64,000 nucleotides of DNA from a bacterium (GTDB lineage Bacteria > Verrucomicrobiota > Kiritimatiellia > CAIKKV01 > CAITUY01): the NCBI GenBank assembly GCA_037128595.1, contig JBAXWB010000007.1, positions 32,588 through 96,587 of the forward strand. The letters are read 5' to 3'. A program made the translations under genes and the position numbers. Below the pieces are notes generated by a model, which worked only from the letters and a program-made list of their open reading frames with translations, was not told the origin of the DNA and ran no database searches. Positions within the stretch are counted from its first letter, which is position 1, and each line of letters starts with the position of its first letter. Shown here one piece after another: positions 52,140-60,263 of the stretch.

Positions 52140-53213
52140 ATGCAGGATAATAATCACTTACTAGACGTGCTCACCCGTAAGGGTGTGCTTATGAACGTGT
52201 CTGTCAGCTACTGGCGGGCGACCAAGAAACTGACTGCCGAAGATCTGGGACTCGATCCGGAGAGTGTGGAAAAGCGGCTTTTCAGTCTGGGGCATAAAAA
52301 CCTGATTCCACGGGGATCATTGCAGGCCTTTGCCCTGATTGAGAGCCGAACCCATGCGCTGGTGGATACGTGTACGTTTCCATTCCTTAACGGACTCGGG
52401 CATTTTCTGCCCAATACACGGCTGGAGGAAACCATGGGCAAGCTGGCTAAACTGGAGCAGGAATTCATGGCTGAGAAGAATGTATTCCTGAGCCGTTACG
52501 CCGAAATGCGCGCACTGGGACTTGCCGAATGGCGGGAAGCCGCAGGGCGACTCGGCGGCAACCCGGAAAGATTGGTCGAAAAGATCGAGGAAGCCTTTCC
52601 CACACCGGAACGGATGGAGCGGTCCTTTGGGTTCACGACCCAACTCTTCCAGATCAGTGTGCCGGACGGTTTCACCATGGATCAGATCAGCCTTGGGGAA
52701 CAGCAGGATATCATCAATGCAAGGGACCAGGCGGTCCGGGAGGCAGCCGAACAAATCCACAAGGGCGTGGAGGGCTTTGTCTCGGATTGTGTGGCATCCC
52801 TGCGGGAGCAGACAGCCAAACTCTGCGAGGAAATGCTGGATAGCATGAAATCCGGTAAAACCGGCGTTCATCAGAAAACGCTCAACCGGCTGGTGAAGTT
52901 CATTGATGAATTCAAATCCTTGAACTTTGTCGGCGACGTTGAGCTTGAGGCACAGTTAAACCGGGTGAGGCAGGAATTCCTGACCCGGCCGGCTGAACAG
53001 TACCGGGACAGCGCGTTCTACCGGGGCAAACTCCAGGCGGGGTTACAGTCACTGGCGGATACCGCGCGGGAAATGACCCGGCAGGATAATCGTCAACTGG
53101 TCGAGCAGTTTGGTCAATTGGGCCACAGAAAGCTCCACATTGGCTCCGCCCCTCTGGCAGAACCCGTATTCGGGGAACACCAGGATGACGCGCCCATGAT
53201 GAAAGCCGGTTGA
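52140..53213 (+). CDS. DUF3150 family protein
   Basis: The 357-residue protein shows the family pattern near its start (LMNVSVSYWRATKKLTAEDLGL, LFSLGHKNLIP, ALIESRTHALVD, FPFLNGLGHFLPN). A long helical body follows, rich in Glu/Arg/Gln. DUF3150 proteins occur next to AAA ATPases, VWA-like proteins and RadC in plasmids and integrative elements. The start is ATG 52140 because AGGAG lies 7 nt upstream, compared with 1 nt for ATG 52134. Function unknown. Confidence 0.75.
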   Translation: MQDNNHLLDVLTRKGVLMNVSVSYWRATKKLTAEDLGLDPESVEKRLFSLGHKNLIPRGSLQAFALIESRTHALVDTCTFPFLNGLGHFLPNTRLEETMGKLAKLEQEFMAEKNVFLSRYAEMRALGLAEWREAAGRLGGNPERLVEKIEEAFPTPERMERSFGFTTQLFQISVPDGFTMDQISLGEQQDIINARDQAVREAAEQIHKGVEGFVSDCVASLREQTAKLCEEMLDSMKSGKTGVHQKTLNRLVKFIDEFKSLNFVGDVELEAQLNRVRQEFLTRPAEQYRDSAFYRGKLQAGLQSLADTAREMTRQDNRQLVEQFGQLGHRKLHIGSAPLAEPVFGEHQDDAPMMKAG

Positions 53214-53237
53214 TCCGAAACATACAGCAAACAATAA

Positions 53238-53272
53238 GGCCCACTGCCCTTTATTAGGGCGTGGGCTTTTTC
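53238..53272 (+). terminator. Intrinsic terminator directly before a ribosome site
   Basis: GCCCACtGCCCT and AGGGCgTGGGC arms are followed by TTTTTCATT and then AAAGAAGGAG, the ribosome site of the DUF1257 gene. Confidence 0.75.
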
Positions 53273-53292
53273 ATTAAAGAAGGAGAATCAAA

Positions 53293-53679
53293 ATGAGTCA
53301 TTTCACGACGATAACGACACAGATCAAGGATATCGAGGCGTTGAAAGCGGCCTGCGGGGAACTGGGGCTTACGCTCAGGCAGGATGTGGAAGCCCGGGGA
53401 TACGGTAACAACCGGCATCAGGGTGACTATGTAATTGTGCTGAAGGGACCGTATGACATTGCTGTCAAACGGCAGCCGGACGGCAGTTGCGGGCTCACCA
53501 CCGATTGGTGGGACGGCCATGTGGAGAGGGAAGTCGGAGCAAACTACGGGAAACTGCTCCAGCTTTATGGGGTCTGGAAAACCGCCATGGAAGCCACCCG
53601 CAAGGGCTACATGGTGACGCGGCAAGGTCTCAAGAATGGAAGTATCAAAGTGCTTCTTTCAGGAGGGCCACGCCAATGA
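53293..53679 (+). CDS. DUF1257 (Ycf35-like) protein
   Basis: The 128-residue protein begins MSHFTTITTQIKDIEALKAAC and contains YGNNRHQGDYVIVL and KGYMVTRQGLKNGSIKV, the recognised pattern of DUF1257 proteins found in plastids, cyanobacteria and many mobile elements. Its ATG follows GAAGGAGAATCAAA. The next gene is DUF2997; a Ycf46-like AAA ATPase lies 3.8 kb further, and these three are often found together. The activity is unknown. Confidence 0.8.
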   Translation: MSHFTTITTQIKDIEALKAACGELGLTLRQDVEARGYGNNRHQGDYVIVLKGPYDIAVKRQPDGSCGLTTDWWDGHVEREVGANYGKLLQLYGVWKTAMEATRKGYMVTRQGLKNGSIKVLLSGGPRQ

Positions 53680-53873
53680 CACAGAAAACCATTGAAGTGG
53701 TGGTGGCGCCGGACGGCTCCATTCGCATTGAGGCCATGGGGTTTCAGGGCGCGGACTGTGAAAAGGCAACCGCCTTTCTGGAGATAGCTCTGGGGGTGAC
53801 AGGCCGGAAGACCAAAAAGGCTGACTACTTCATCCGCAACACACAACGCCAGGGACAGAAGGTGGGACAATGA
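53676..53873 (+). CDS. DUF2997 family small protein
   Basis: From ATG 53676 the 65-residue protein MTQKTIEVVVAPDGSIRIEA... with GADCEKATAFLEIALG matches the small DUF2997 family that accompanies DUF1257. AGGAGG lies just upstream and both ends overlap neighbours by 4 nt, so the three genes form one coupled unit. Function unknown. Confidence 0.75.
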   Translation: MTQKTIEVVVAPDGSIRIEAMGFQGADCEKATAFLEIALGVTGRKTKKADYFIRNTQRQGQKVGQ

Positions 53874-54124
53874 ATGCGGTGGCTTCACTCATCTTCACAC
53901 CCAAAGGCATGATTCGGGGCACCTATAGCGAGGTCATTGATCTCGCCTGCCTGGGCCGGCTCAAGATCAGCCGGGCGACCCGCATCGAGTTCGATAACGT
54001 CAAGCAGTCATGGCGGGTCAAGGACATGAAGGGGCAACCCCTCTTCACGGCTCCTTCCCGGCAGGAATGCCTGGAGTGGGAACGCCGGTATCTGGAGCGA
54101 AAGGAGGACATGAAACATGCATGA
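53870..54124 (+). CDS. Small hypothetical protein of the DUF1257 unit
   Basis: The 84-residue protein (MNAVASLIFTPKGMIRGTYSEVIDLACLG...) looks like a small alpha/beta protein ending in a charged helix (QECLEWERRYLERKEDM). It is coupled to the DUF2997 gene through an ATGA overlap. No family is recognised. Confidence 0.6.
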   Translation: MNAVASLIFTPKGMIRGTYSEVIDLACLGRLKISRATRIEFDNVKQSWRVKDMKGQPLFTAPSRQECLEWERRYLERKEDMKHA

Positions 54125-54208
54125 CATCAGGGAGGAGGCAGAAGAACGGGTAGATCAATAGAGAAATCAGCGTTCGAGGGGCTTGCCCGTAGCTTTGAAA
54201 GCAATCCT

Positions 54209-54859
54209 GTGTTCGGTCATATGCATTCGTATGACCTGTACCGGAATTGGCTCGAAGCCATGTGGGCATTTCTCGATGCCGTGAAGGATCCTGCAGGGTT
54301 CAAGCAGTGCCTGGATCGGTATAGCGGGGCCGAGGGCGCGGAATTTGGCCGGTTGCTGGGGTTGTACGTTGACGCCGTTGAAAATGATCCATTCCGGGAC
54401 ATCCTGGGGGAACTCTTCATGCGGCTGGACGTCAACTCTGTACGTTCTGGCCAGTTTTTCACTCCTGAGCCAATCGCAGAAATGATGGCGCGCATGCAAT
54501 TTGACCAGGAAACATTCAAGAAACTGGTTGAAGAGAAAGGCGTTGTCACGGTGTGTGATCCGGCGGTCGGGTCGGGTGTCATGCTATTGGCATTTGCACG
54601 GGTCGTGCATGAAGCGTTGGGACGCTGGGGAACCGGAAAACTCAGGCTCTACGGAACCGACATTGACATCCGGTGCGTGAACATGTGCCGGATTCAGCTT
54701 CGGATGAATGGACTGGATTATTTCGGCAGGATGGCCGGGCTGTTGGCGGGGCAAGTTTCCGTGACAAGCCAGGAGGCCATTCCCGACGTAATCCCGGAAG
54801 CCGTTCCTGATGTGGTGATCCATAGCGGACAACAGGAGCTACCCGGTTTCGCGGCATAG
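54209..54859 (+). CDS. Degenerate N6-adenine DNA methyltransferase
   Basis: The protein (216 residues from GTG 54209) has an HsdM-like helical start, SGQFFTPEPIAEMMARM, and SAM motif I VCDPAVGSGVMLL, then YGTDIDIRCVNMCRIQLRMNG. The catalytic NPPY/NPPF motif IV is absent; the chain ends soon after in a Val/Pro-rich tail. It may bind SAM or DNA but should not methylate adenine. The frame is open upstream to 54125 and reads naturally (IEKSAFEGLARSFESNP), so the true start is probably earlier, at a non-ATG codon such as ATA 54158, or a small frameshift has occurred. Confidence 0.7.
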   Translation: MFGHMHSYDLYRNWLEAMWAFLDAVKDPAGFKQCLDRYSGAEGAEFGRLLGLYVDAVENDPFRDILGELFMRLDVNSVRSGQFFTPEPIAEMMARMQFDQETFKKLVEEKGVVTVCDPAVGSGVMLLAFARVVHEALGRWGTGKLRLYGTDIDIRCVNMCRIQLRMNGLDYFGRMAGLLAGQVSVTSQEAIPDVIPEAVPDVVIHSGQQELPGFAA

Positions 54860-54887
54860 TTATCAATAACAGCAACAAAAACAAGCA

Positions 54888-54926
54888 AGCCCGCTTTACC
54901 TCACACAGGGTGGAGCGGGCTTTTCT
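54888..54926 (+). terminator. Intrinsic terminator directly before a ribosome site
   Basis: AGCCCGCTT and GAGCGGGCT arms are followed by TTTCTATT and AAGGAGTGAG, the ribosome site of the next gene. Confidence 0.75.
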
Positions 54927-54940
54927 ATTAAGGAGTGAGA

Positions 54941-55219
54941 ATGACATTGAACCAACTGATCTGTAGTGCGGCATCGGTTTATCCTGAAAGTTTCGTCTTC
55001 GAATATTGGTCGATGACCGAGTCGGAACCGCAGGAAAACCGGATGGGTGGTGACACCCTCGCCCAGTTCATCGCCCAGGAGATCCACGACACCTATGACG
55101 TCAATGCTTCCGATACGGAGCAGATCGCCAGTGCGGTAAAAGCCATGCAGACAGCGGCCGATGACCTGCAAAGGGTCGCGGATGCGCTGGCAGGGCTTAC
55201 AAGGAAGAAAACAGCATAA
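54941..55219 (+). CDS. Small hypothetical protein
   Basis: The 92-residue protein (MTLNQLICSAASVYPESFVFEYW...) has a beta/alpha N-terminus and a C-terminal helix (ASAVKAMQTAADDLQRVADAL) that could oligomerise. The start ATG 54941 follows AAGGAGTGAGA. Unknown function; plasmid/phage-type accessory gene. Confidence 0.6.
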   Translation: MTLNQLICSAASVYPESFVFEYWSMTESEPQENRMGGDTLAQFIAQEIHDTYDVNASDTEQIASAVKAMQTAADDLQRVADALAGLTRKKTA

Positions 55220-55229
55220 TGAAAAAAAT

Positions 55230-55262
55230 GGAGCCTGGCTCATGGCGGGCCGGGCTCTCCTT
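55230..55262 (+). terminator. Terminator-like hairpin
   Basis: GGAGCC..GGC and GCC..GGGCTCTCC arms with a weak TTATATAT tail, 19 nt before ATG 55281. Same position relative to a gene start as the other leaders in this region but without a good T run. Confidence 0.5.
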
Positions 55263-55280
55263 ATATATGGTAAGAAAATC

Positions 55281-55574
55281 ATGAAACACAAACAGAAGAA
55301 ACAGGAGCCACTCATTGTGGCATTGGAAGGCGGGCTCGTGTCCTGCGTTGCGTCAGCCGATAAACGGCTAATCGGTCAACCCGTGGTGGTGATTGATTAC
55401 GACACCGATGGGCTTGATCCGCAGGATCTGATCCATGTCCGCTGGCATAAAACAACCTATGCCTCAGCAGGGCAGGCAAAGGCCTATGCGCATGGTGATG
55501 AGGTGGCAAGAACCTGCCTGACATCAGGCACAAGGAAAAGACTGATGGAGGAATACCATGAATACAAGACTTAA
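55281..55574 (+). CDS. Small hypothetical protein
   Basis: From ATG 55281 the 97-residue protein has a Lys/Gln-rich start and a beta-strand-rich body (LIVALEGGLVSCVASAD, PVVVIDYDTDGLDPQDLIHV) with a helical end. It overlaps the next gene by 17 nt. No family is recognised. Confidence 0.6.
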   Translation: MKHKQKKQEPLIVALEGGLVSCVASADKRLIGQPVVVIDYDTDGLDPQDLIHVRWHKTTYASAGQAKAYAHGDEVARTCLTSGTRKRLMEEYHEYKT

Positions 55575-56016
55575 GGATGGATACTACATCGCCGAGGCAC
55601 CGGCGGTCGGAAACTCCATGGAGGATACACGCTATGTGGTTTTCCAATGGACGAAGGACGATCAGGCTCTCGTCGACAAGGTCAGGCGGCATATCTTGCT
55701 GCTTGAAATAAATGGCCGGTGGTACTCGGTAAAGACCGGGCCCGGCCCCCGCGTTCAGTTCCTAAATTTCCTACCTGACTGGGTGGAGGATGTCGAGGGA
55801 CTGCGGGAAGGCCTTGATGGCGGAACGGCAACCCGAATCGGGCATGAGGAAGCGGAACGGTTGTTCGCCGTCGAGGATGACAGTGTGACACGGGTCGACT
55901 GTGTTCACCTCACCATCACCGATTCAGAAGTCTATGTCGGGGCATACGGCAAGCATAGCGGAACCCACTGGGAAACAAGGGACTTTAGTGCCGGGGAGGG
56001 AGCGCCGTCATGCTGA
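55558..56016 (+). CDS. Hypothetical protein
   Basis: The 152-residue acidic protein (MNTRLKDGYYIAEAPAVG...) has repeated beta segments (YVVFQWTKDD, GRWYSVKTGPGPRVQFLNF, VHLTITDSEVYVGAYG). GGAGG is 8 nt upstream of ATG 55558. Small overlap with both neighbours suggests one operon from 55281 to 59042. Function unknown. Confidence 0.6.
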   Translation: MNTRLKDGYYIAEAPAVGNSMEDTRYVVFQWTKDDQALVDKVRRHILLLEINGRWYSVKTGPGPRVQFLNFLPDWVEDVEGLREGLDGGTATRIGHEEAERLFAVEDDSVTRVDCVHLTITDSEVYVGAYGKHSGTHWETRDFSAGEGAPSC

Positions 56017-56294
56017 CAATCAAGCTGTATCACGGGCGCAAGGATCCAGAGCAGCAAATGGATGACTGGGGGTCCGATGGGCCGCTATTGGCAATCGGAG
56101 GATTCCACGTCACCTATCTCTCCACCTACCGGGTGAAACTGGCGGATAAGGATTGGCATTTCCTGAAGTTCGTCGGTGATCTGCTGTACTACGACGGCGT
56201 TCTCTACGGGGACTTCACCATCAGTGACAGCGACCCGGAAGCCATTGGGCAAATTGTGCCGTGGTTCGATCCAATAAAGGGACAAACAACATGA
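56010..56294 (+). CDS. Small hypothetical protein
   Basis: The 94-residue protein (MLTIKLYHGRKDPEQQMDDWG...) is a small beta-rich acidic protein with conserved-looking HFLKFVGDLLYYDGVLYGDF. Similar small proteins accompany RadC, DUF1257 and related genes on plasmids, but no function is known. GGGAGGG lies before the ATG. Confidence 0.6.
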   Translation: MLTIKLYHGRKDPEQQMDDWGSDGPLLAIGGFHVTYLSTYRVKLADKDWHFLKFVGDLLYYDGVLYGDFTISDSDPEAIGQIVPWFDPIKGQTT

Positions 56295-56307
56295 AGGGAG
56301 GCAAGAC

Positions 56308-56535
56308 GTGAAGAAATATACGGTGCTTTTGCTGCGGCCCGACTATGTGGCGGATAATTTTGGAACCGACACATACCTTGCTCAAGTGGAGGCGGACACT
56401 GTCGAGGCGGCTGTTTTGGCGGCACAGGCGCAAGTGGCTAAGCTCGATGATCTCGATCTCAACTCCATTGACTATCACCCGCTGATCACCATTGAAGGTT
56501 GGCATGACGATCTAACCCCGGAGGTGTACCGATGA
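56308..56535 (+). CDS. Small hypothetical protein
   Basis: The 75-residue protein starts at GTG 56308 after AAGGGAGGCAAGAC. Its LLLRPDYVADNFGTDTYLAQVEA and EAAVLAAQAQVAKL segments form a ferredoxin-like beta-alpha-beta pattern. Unknown function. Confidence 0.6.
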   Translation: MKKYTVLLLRPDYVADNFGTDTYLAQVEADTVEAAVLAAQAQVAKLDDLDLNSIDYHPLITIEGWHDDLTPEVYR

Positions 56536-56756
56536 TGCGCTGCTGTTGGGAAATAGATGTGGATGCCAGGACACCAAGGGAGGCGGCGCGTAAGGCGCTG
56601 GCCATACATCGTGACCCGCAGTCCATTGCCACGGTGTTTGACGTTCAGTACCGGGGGATGATGGTCAGGGTTGACCTAACGGAAAACAAGGTTCGACGGA
56701 TCAGTCGATGCAAAGGCCACGCCACGCGCGGGAAAGGGAGGCAAGGTATTGCATGA
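56532..56756 (+). CDS. Small hypothetical protein
   Basis: The 74-residue protein (MMRCCWEIDVDARTPREAARKALAI...) resembles its neighbour in layout (beta strand, helix with repeated Ala, beta hairpin), so the two may be related small adaptor domains. ATGATG at the start overlaps the preceding stop. Confidence 0.6.
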   Translation: MMRCCWEIDVDARTPREAARKALAIHRDPQSIATVFDVQYRGMMVRVDLTENKVRRISRCKGHATRGKGRQGIA

Positions 56757-57040
56757 AACCCAAGGTAATACAGGTCGTATTGGTTGGTGGCGCATATATG
56801 TCCGGCAGGTTTGAGCCAGGATGGGCTCAAGTTGAAGCCCTTAAGGATAACGGGGATCTCGAAACCCTTTTTGTCCCTGAAAGTGCCGGACATGGTTTCA
56901 ATGCAGCGCTGGATTTCGTTGAGGATAGAACCGACACGACGGAATTCCGCGCGCGTCTGGATGAGTGGGTCCGCACCGGCGTTCTGCCGCCAGCGGAATC
57001 TTACTGTCAACAAAACAAGGAACAAGGAGCAAAAGAATGA
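56753..57040 (+). CDS. Small hypothetical protein
   Basis: From ATG 56753, overlapping the previous stop, the 95-residue protein (MKPKVIQVVLVGGAYMSGRF...) has an acidic body. The C-terminal half (FRARLDEWVRTGVLP) is helical. No family recognised; GGGAGGCAAGG is upstream. Confidence 0.6.
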   Translation: MKPKVIQVVLVGGAYMSGRFEPGWAQVEALKDNGDLETLFVPESAGHGFNAALDFVEDRTDTTEFRARLDEWVRTGVLPPAESYCQQNKEQGAKE

Positions 57041-57474
57041 GATATTACGAAGCATTTATCGACAAATTCGGCTTCAGCGACGGCGAAGATATACCGCCCG
57101 ATGCTGATGCCCATCGCGAATTGCTGGTGCGGCTATTCAACAAACGCGCCATGGCGATTCGTTCACGGGTGCGCTGTGGTGCATACAACCGGCCAGGCAT
57201 CCATAACCCGTGCATGGTGTTTTATGTGCGGGCAGCAGCAATCCGAGCGATTCGGACTGAACACCTGCACAATGCTGAGGTTATGAGCCAGTGGGTCGCC
57301 GATGCCGACAACATCGCACCCCTGCTGGTTCAACCGACCGATCCTCGGGTTACCCGGATCGTCGAGTGGCTGGATAATAACCTGGAACTTGATACGGGCG
57401 TGTGGACGGACGTCGAAATCGATGCCGACACAATGAAACGTGCACTCAAGCGGGCAGGGAAACGGAACAAATAA
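57037..57474 (+). CDS. Hypothetical protein
   Basis: The 145-residue protein starts at ATG 57037 in the previous stop (AAAAGAATGA) and reads MRYYEAFIDKFGFSDGEDIPPDADAHRELLVRLFN..., a helical pattern ending in a basic tail (KRALKRAGKRNK). It is the gene before the AAA ATPase and could be its adaptor. Unknown. Confidence 0.6.
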   Translation: MRYYEAFIDKFGFSDGEDIPPDADAHRELLVRLFNKRAMAIRSRVRCGAYNRPGIHNPCMVFYVRAAAIRAIRTEHLHNAEVMSQWVADADNIAPLLVQPTDPRVTRIVEWLDNNLELDTGVWTDVEIDADTMKRALKRAGKRNK

Positions 57475-57497
57475 CAAACCAAATGAAAGGAATAGGA

Positions 57498-59042
57498 ATG
57501 AAAACTGCAATTATGAACTACATCCGGGCGGGATACCCCGGGATTTACATCGTATCGAGCGAGGAATCACGGATTGAAGGTGAGATCAAGACGGTGGCAA
57601 AGGAATTGGGCCATGGTCTTTATGCCTGGTCCATCACGGAAGGATTGGTGGATACATCGGATGGTAGCAACAACGGGGGGCAGGATCCCCAGGAAATGCT
57701 GCTCCATGTGCTGGAACTACCGGAAAACACCGTTATATTTCTGAGGGACTTTCATCAGTTCCTGGAAAACGGCAATCCGGTGTTGATTCGCACAGTGAAG
57801 GATGTGCTCAGGGTTGCCAAGACCAGGGGCAAGGCGCTGATCATTGTCGGGTGCCGGATCATCTTGCCGCCGGAACTGGAGCGGGAGTTTGTGGTGGTTG
57901 AGTTTGCGCTGCCAGGGAAAGAGGAACTGGGTGACGTGCTCGACAACATCGCTGACTCGGCAGCTAAAGCGAAGCCAAAGAAAGACCGGCGCGAGCTACT
58001 GCTGGATTCAGCATCAGGGCTCACTTCCATTGAGGCGGAGAATGCCTTTGCACTATCATTGGTTGAGAGCGGAGAGCTTTCCCCGGCGGTGGTATCGCGC
58101 GAAAAGGCCCAGGCGGTGAAGAAGAACGGTCTACTGGAGGTCTGCTCCACTGCGCGATCACTGGATGATATTGGCGGGCTGGATCTGCTCAAGGCGTGGC
58201 TTGTGCAACGCAAGGACGCCTTTGGCCCGAAAGCGCGGGAGTACGGACTCCCCTCGCCAAAAGGGCTGCTCATTATTGGCATTCCCGGAACGGGCAAATC
58301 ACTGACGGCCAAAGCCACGGCAAGCGTATTCCAGCGGCCTTTGCTCAAGCTTGATGCCGGGCGGTTGTTCGGCGGGCTTGTGGGGCAGTCGGAATCCAAT
58401 CTTCGGTCAGTCATTCAAACGGCGGAGGCCATTGCGCCGGCTGTCGTTTGGATTGACGAAATCGAGAAGGGTTTCAGCGGATCCAAGAGCTCAGGGGGTT
58501 CTGATGGCGGAACTGCCAGCCGGGTATTCGGGACCTTTCTTTCCTGGATGCAGGAACGCTCAGCGCCGGTGTTTGTCGTGGCCACAGCCAATGATGTGGC
58601 GCAACTGCCGCCGGAATTCCTCAGAAAAGGTCGCTTTGATGAGACGATCTTTGTGGATCTGCCCACTCAGGAGGAACGGGTGGCCATTTGGCGGATTCAA
58701 ATCGCCAAGTATGGCCGCAAGCCGGAACGGTTTGATGTCACCCAGTTGGCAAAGGTAACGGAAGGACTGACCGGCGCGGAAATTGAGCAGGCGTTTATTG
58801 ACGCGCTCTATGCGGCGTTCAGTCAGGGCAAAGAGCCGTCGGATCTCACTATCAGCATGGTGCTTAATGATTTGGTTCCCCTCAGCAAGTTGATGGGTGA
58901 CCAGATTTCGGCACTGCGCAAATGGGCCAAAGGCAGGGCCAGACCGGCGACCACGCAGGAACAGGAGCGAACAGGCCGGAAAGTAATAGCGGCCACTCCA
59001 TCGGAAACGACAAGCCAGGCTTCGGGTGAAGCTGCGGCATAA
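57498..59042 (+). CDS. Ycf46-like AAA+ ATPase
   Basis: From ATG 57498 (AAAGGAATAGGA upstream) the protein has 514 residues. Residues 1-210 are a degenerate ATPase-like half ([46 protein letters not shown]). The C-terminal half is an active AAA+ domain with Walker A GIPGTGKS (261-268), Walker [10 protein letters not shown] (316-324), sensor region [22 protein letters not shown] and a lid helix. This two-half layout is that of Ycf46 proteins. It ends in a disordered Ala/Thr tail. Likely role: remodelling of protein complexes of the element; partners may include DUF1257, DUF2997 and DUF3150 proteins. Confidence 0.8.
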   Translation: MKTAIMNYIRAGYPGIYIVSSEESRIEGEIKTVAKELGHGLYAWSITEGLVDTSDGSNNGGQDPQEMLLHVLELPENTVIFLRDFHQFLENGNPVLIRTVKDVLRVAKTRGKALIIVGCRIILPPELEREFVVVEFALPGKEELGDVLDNIADSAAKAKPKKDRRELLLDSASGLTSIEAENAFALSLVESGELSPAVVSREKAQAVKKNGLLEVCSTARSLDDIGGLDLLKAWLVQRKDAFGPKAREYGLPSPKGLLIIGIPGTGKSLTAKATASVFQRPLLKLDAGRLFGGLVGQSESNLRSVIQTAEAIAPAVVWIDEIEKGFSGSKSSGGSDGGTASRVFGTFLSWMQERSAPVFVVATANDVAQLPPEFLRKGRFDETIFVDLPTQEERVAIWRIQIAKYGRKPERFDVTQLAKVTEGLTGAEIEQAFIDALYAAFSQGKEPSDLTISMVLNDLVPLSKLMGDQISALRKWAKGRARPATTQEQERTGRKVIAATPSETTSQASGEAAA

Positions 59043-59063
59043 ACAATGACGGCAAACCATGAG

Positions 59064-59097
59064 GGCGGGCTCACGAGCAATGAGTCCGCCCTTTTTA
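59064..59097 (+). terminator. Intrinsic terminator directly before a ribosome site
   Basis: GGGCGGgCTCA and TGAGtCCGCCC arms are followed by TTTTTATT and GGAAGGAGAC, the ribosome site of the next gene. Confidence 0.8.
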
Positions 59098-59113
59098 TTG
59101 GAAGGAGACTGAA

Positions 59114-59449
59114 ATGGAGAGGTTATGTGAATTAAGGGTAACGATTGGCAACTACAACGCGCTCAGGATAAAGAGCATCATCTCCGCCTGTATGGTGGAA
59201 TGGTGCTTTAAGAAGTATGACTTTGGCTTTATGAAGCCGGCATACGGGCGCAGACGATTGCTCCACGCGTCATCCATGGGAACGCTCTACGAGTTTGAGG
59301 ATGCGAATTGGATTATTAAGCGAATAGAGCAGGCCGTATGGCGGGCGAATCGCGGCATATGCCATGTCGAGGTGGAAGCCAGGGAATATACCAGGAATCT
59401 TGAGCCAGTGAATATTCAAGAAGATGAAGCTGAACTCCTGATAGCCTGA
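59114..59449 (+). CDS. Hypothetical protein
   Basis: The 111-residue protein (MERLCELRVTIGNYNALRIKSII...) has alternating helices and strands with a basic middle and acidic end (EDEAELLIA). GGAAGGAGACTGAA precedes the ATG. No family recognised; it ends at a strong terminator. Confidence 0.6.
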   Translation: MERLCELRVTIGNYNALRIKSIISACMVEWCFKKYDFGFMKPAYGRRRLLHASSMGTLYEFEDANWIIKRIEQAVWRANRGICHVEVEAREYTRNLEPVNIQEDEAELLIA

Positions 59450-59466
59450 TTCTTCCTTCTTTCCCT

Positions 59467-59498
59467 ACCCGGATCGTTTTCTGATCCGGGTTTCTTTC
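59467..59498 (+). terminator. Intrinsic terminator closing the rightward operon
   Basis: ACCCGGATC and GATCCGGGT are perfect 9-bp arms around TTTTCT-type loop, followed by TTCTTTC. It lies 18 nt after the last + strand gene, at the switch to leftward genes. Confidence 0.8.
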
Positions 59499-59513
59499 AC
59501 AACTTAGCGGCAG

Positions 59514-59834
59514 CTATGCCGATTTTTCGCCGTCAGCAGCTGCGGGGTTGCATGCGACGTAATACCAGCCAAACACGTCGGGTTTCCGGCGCCACCCCTT
59601 GATGTATTCGGCATAATCCTCTTTCGTCTGATAAACGTCGCACTGAAGCTGGTCGGCGTGTGCCTCACGGATCCGGTTCCATTGCACGGGCCTGTCGATT
59701 TCGATTGCGACGCACTCGGCGAACGAGGGTTCAAGCGGCGACATGCCTGCACTGCAAACCAGGAATACCCCGTCCGGCAGTCCAATGTAGAACTTCTTGG
59801 TCAGTTTTCCGCTCATCAATATTTTCGTACTCAT
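59514..59834 (-). CDS. Hypothetical protein
   Basis: The 106-residue protein (MSTKILMSGKLTKKFYIGLPDGVFLV...) is a small alpha/beta protein. Its end (YAEYIKGWRRKPDVFGWYYVACNP) is Trp/Tyr-rich. AAGGAGATC lies before ATG 59834. A 27-bp motif shared with another - strand gene lies 92 nt upstream. Function unknown. Confidence 0.6.
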   Translation of the reverse strand: MSTKILMSGKLTKKFYIGLPDGVFLVCSAGMSPLEPSFAECVAIEIDRPVQWNRIREAHADQLQCDVYQTKEDYAEYIKGWRRKPDVFGWYYVACNPAAADGEKSA

Positions 59835-59925
59835 TATTGATCTCCTTAATTTTCAGTTTCCATCTATCCTGATGCTGGCAATAATATTGCAAACTGAGGC
59901 AAAGCGGGAGGGGACTCTCTGGGTG

Positions 59926-59952
59926 AGAATGGGAGATTACGGGATAGCTGAG
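59926..59952 (-). promoter_or_regulatory. Shared upstream motif, copy 1
   Basis: On the - strand, TCAGCTATCCCGTAATCTCC is nearly repeated at 61771-61797 (about 21 of 27 positions equal). Each copy lies about 90-115 nt before a leftward gene (59834 and 61656). It may be an operator or a promoter element with a TAAT core. Confidence 0.45.
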
Positions 59953-59954
59953 TG

Positions 59955-60182
59955 TCACCCATCGATAATACAGAACTGGAAGGCCGTAGTCGCCTTGAGA
60001 TCAATCACACTGAGGCGTAAATGCCTTTTGACGAAGCAGTCCCAAATGATAAGCCCTGAGACGGACTCCACCCCATTTAGAATGCCCCGTAAAAGATCAC
60101 GCGCCCTGTAAAAATCTCCGTGAGTAAGCCGTTGCATCAGTTCACGCGCCAAGGGGCAGCGGGATGCGCTATCCAATAGCAT
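59955..60182 (-). CDS. Possible small protein in the intergenic region
   Basis: A 75-residue frame (MLLDSASRCPLARELMQRLTHGDFY...) lies between the phosphoesterase and the preceding leftward gene. Composition is acceptable (GDFYRARDLLRGIL), but there is no convincing ribosome site or family. Apart from this frame the 430-bp gap 59835-60263 holds only the shared 27-bp motif. Confidence 0.3.
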   Translation of the reverse strand: MLLDSASRCPLARELMQRLTHGDFYRARDLLRGILNGVESVSGLIIWDCFVKRHLRLSVIDLKATTAFQFCIIDG

Positions 60183-60263
60183 TGGACAAGCCTATTTATT
60201 GGACACTCGCCGATAACGTCAAAGACCTCACTGTTTTAACCACGCATCGGCACATATTTCGTA

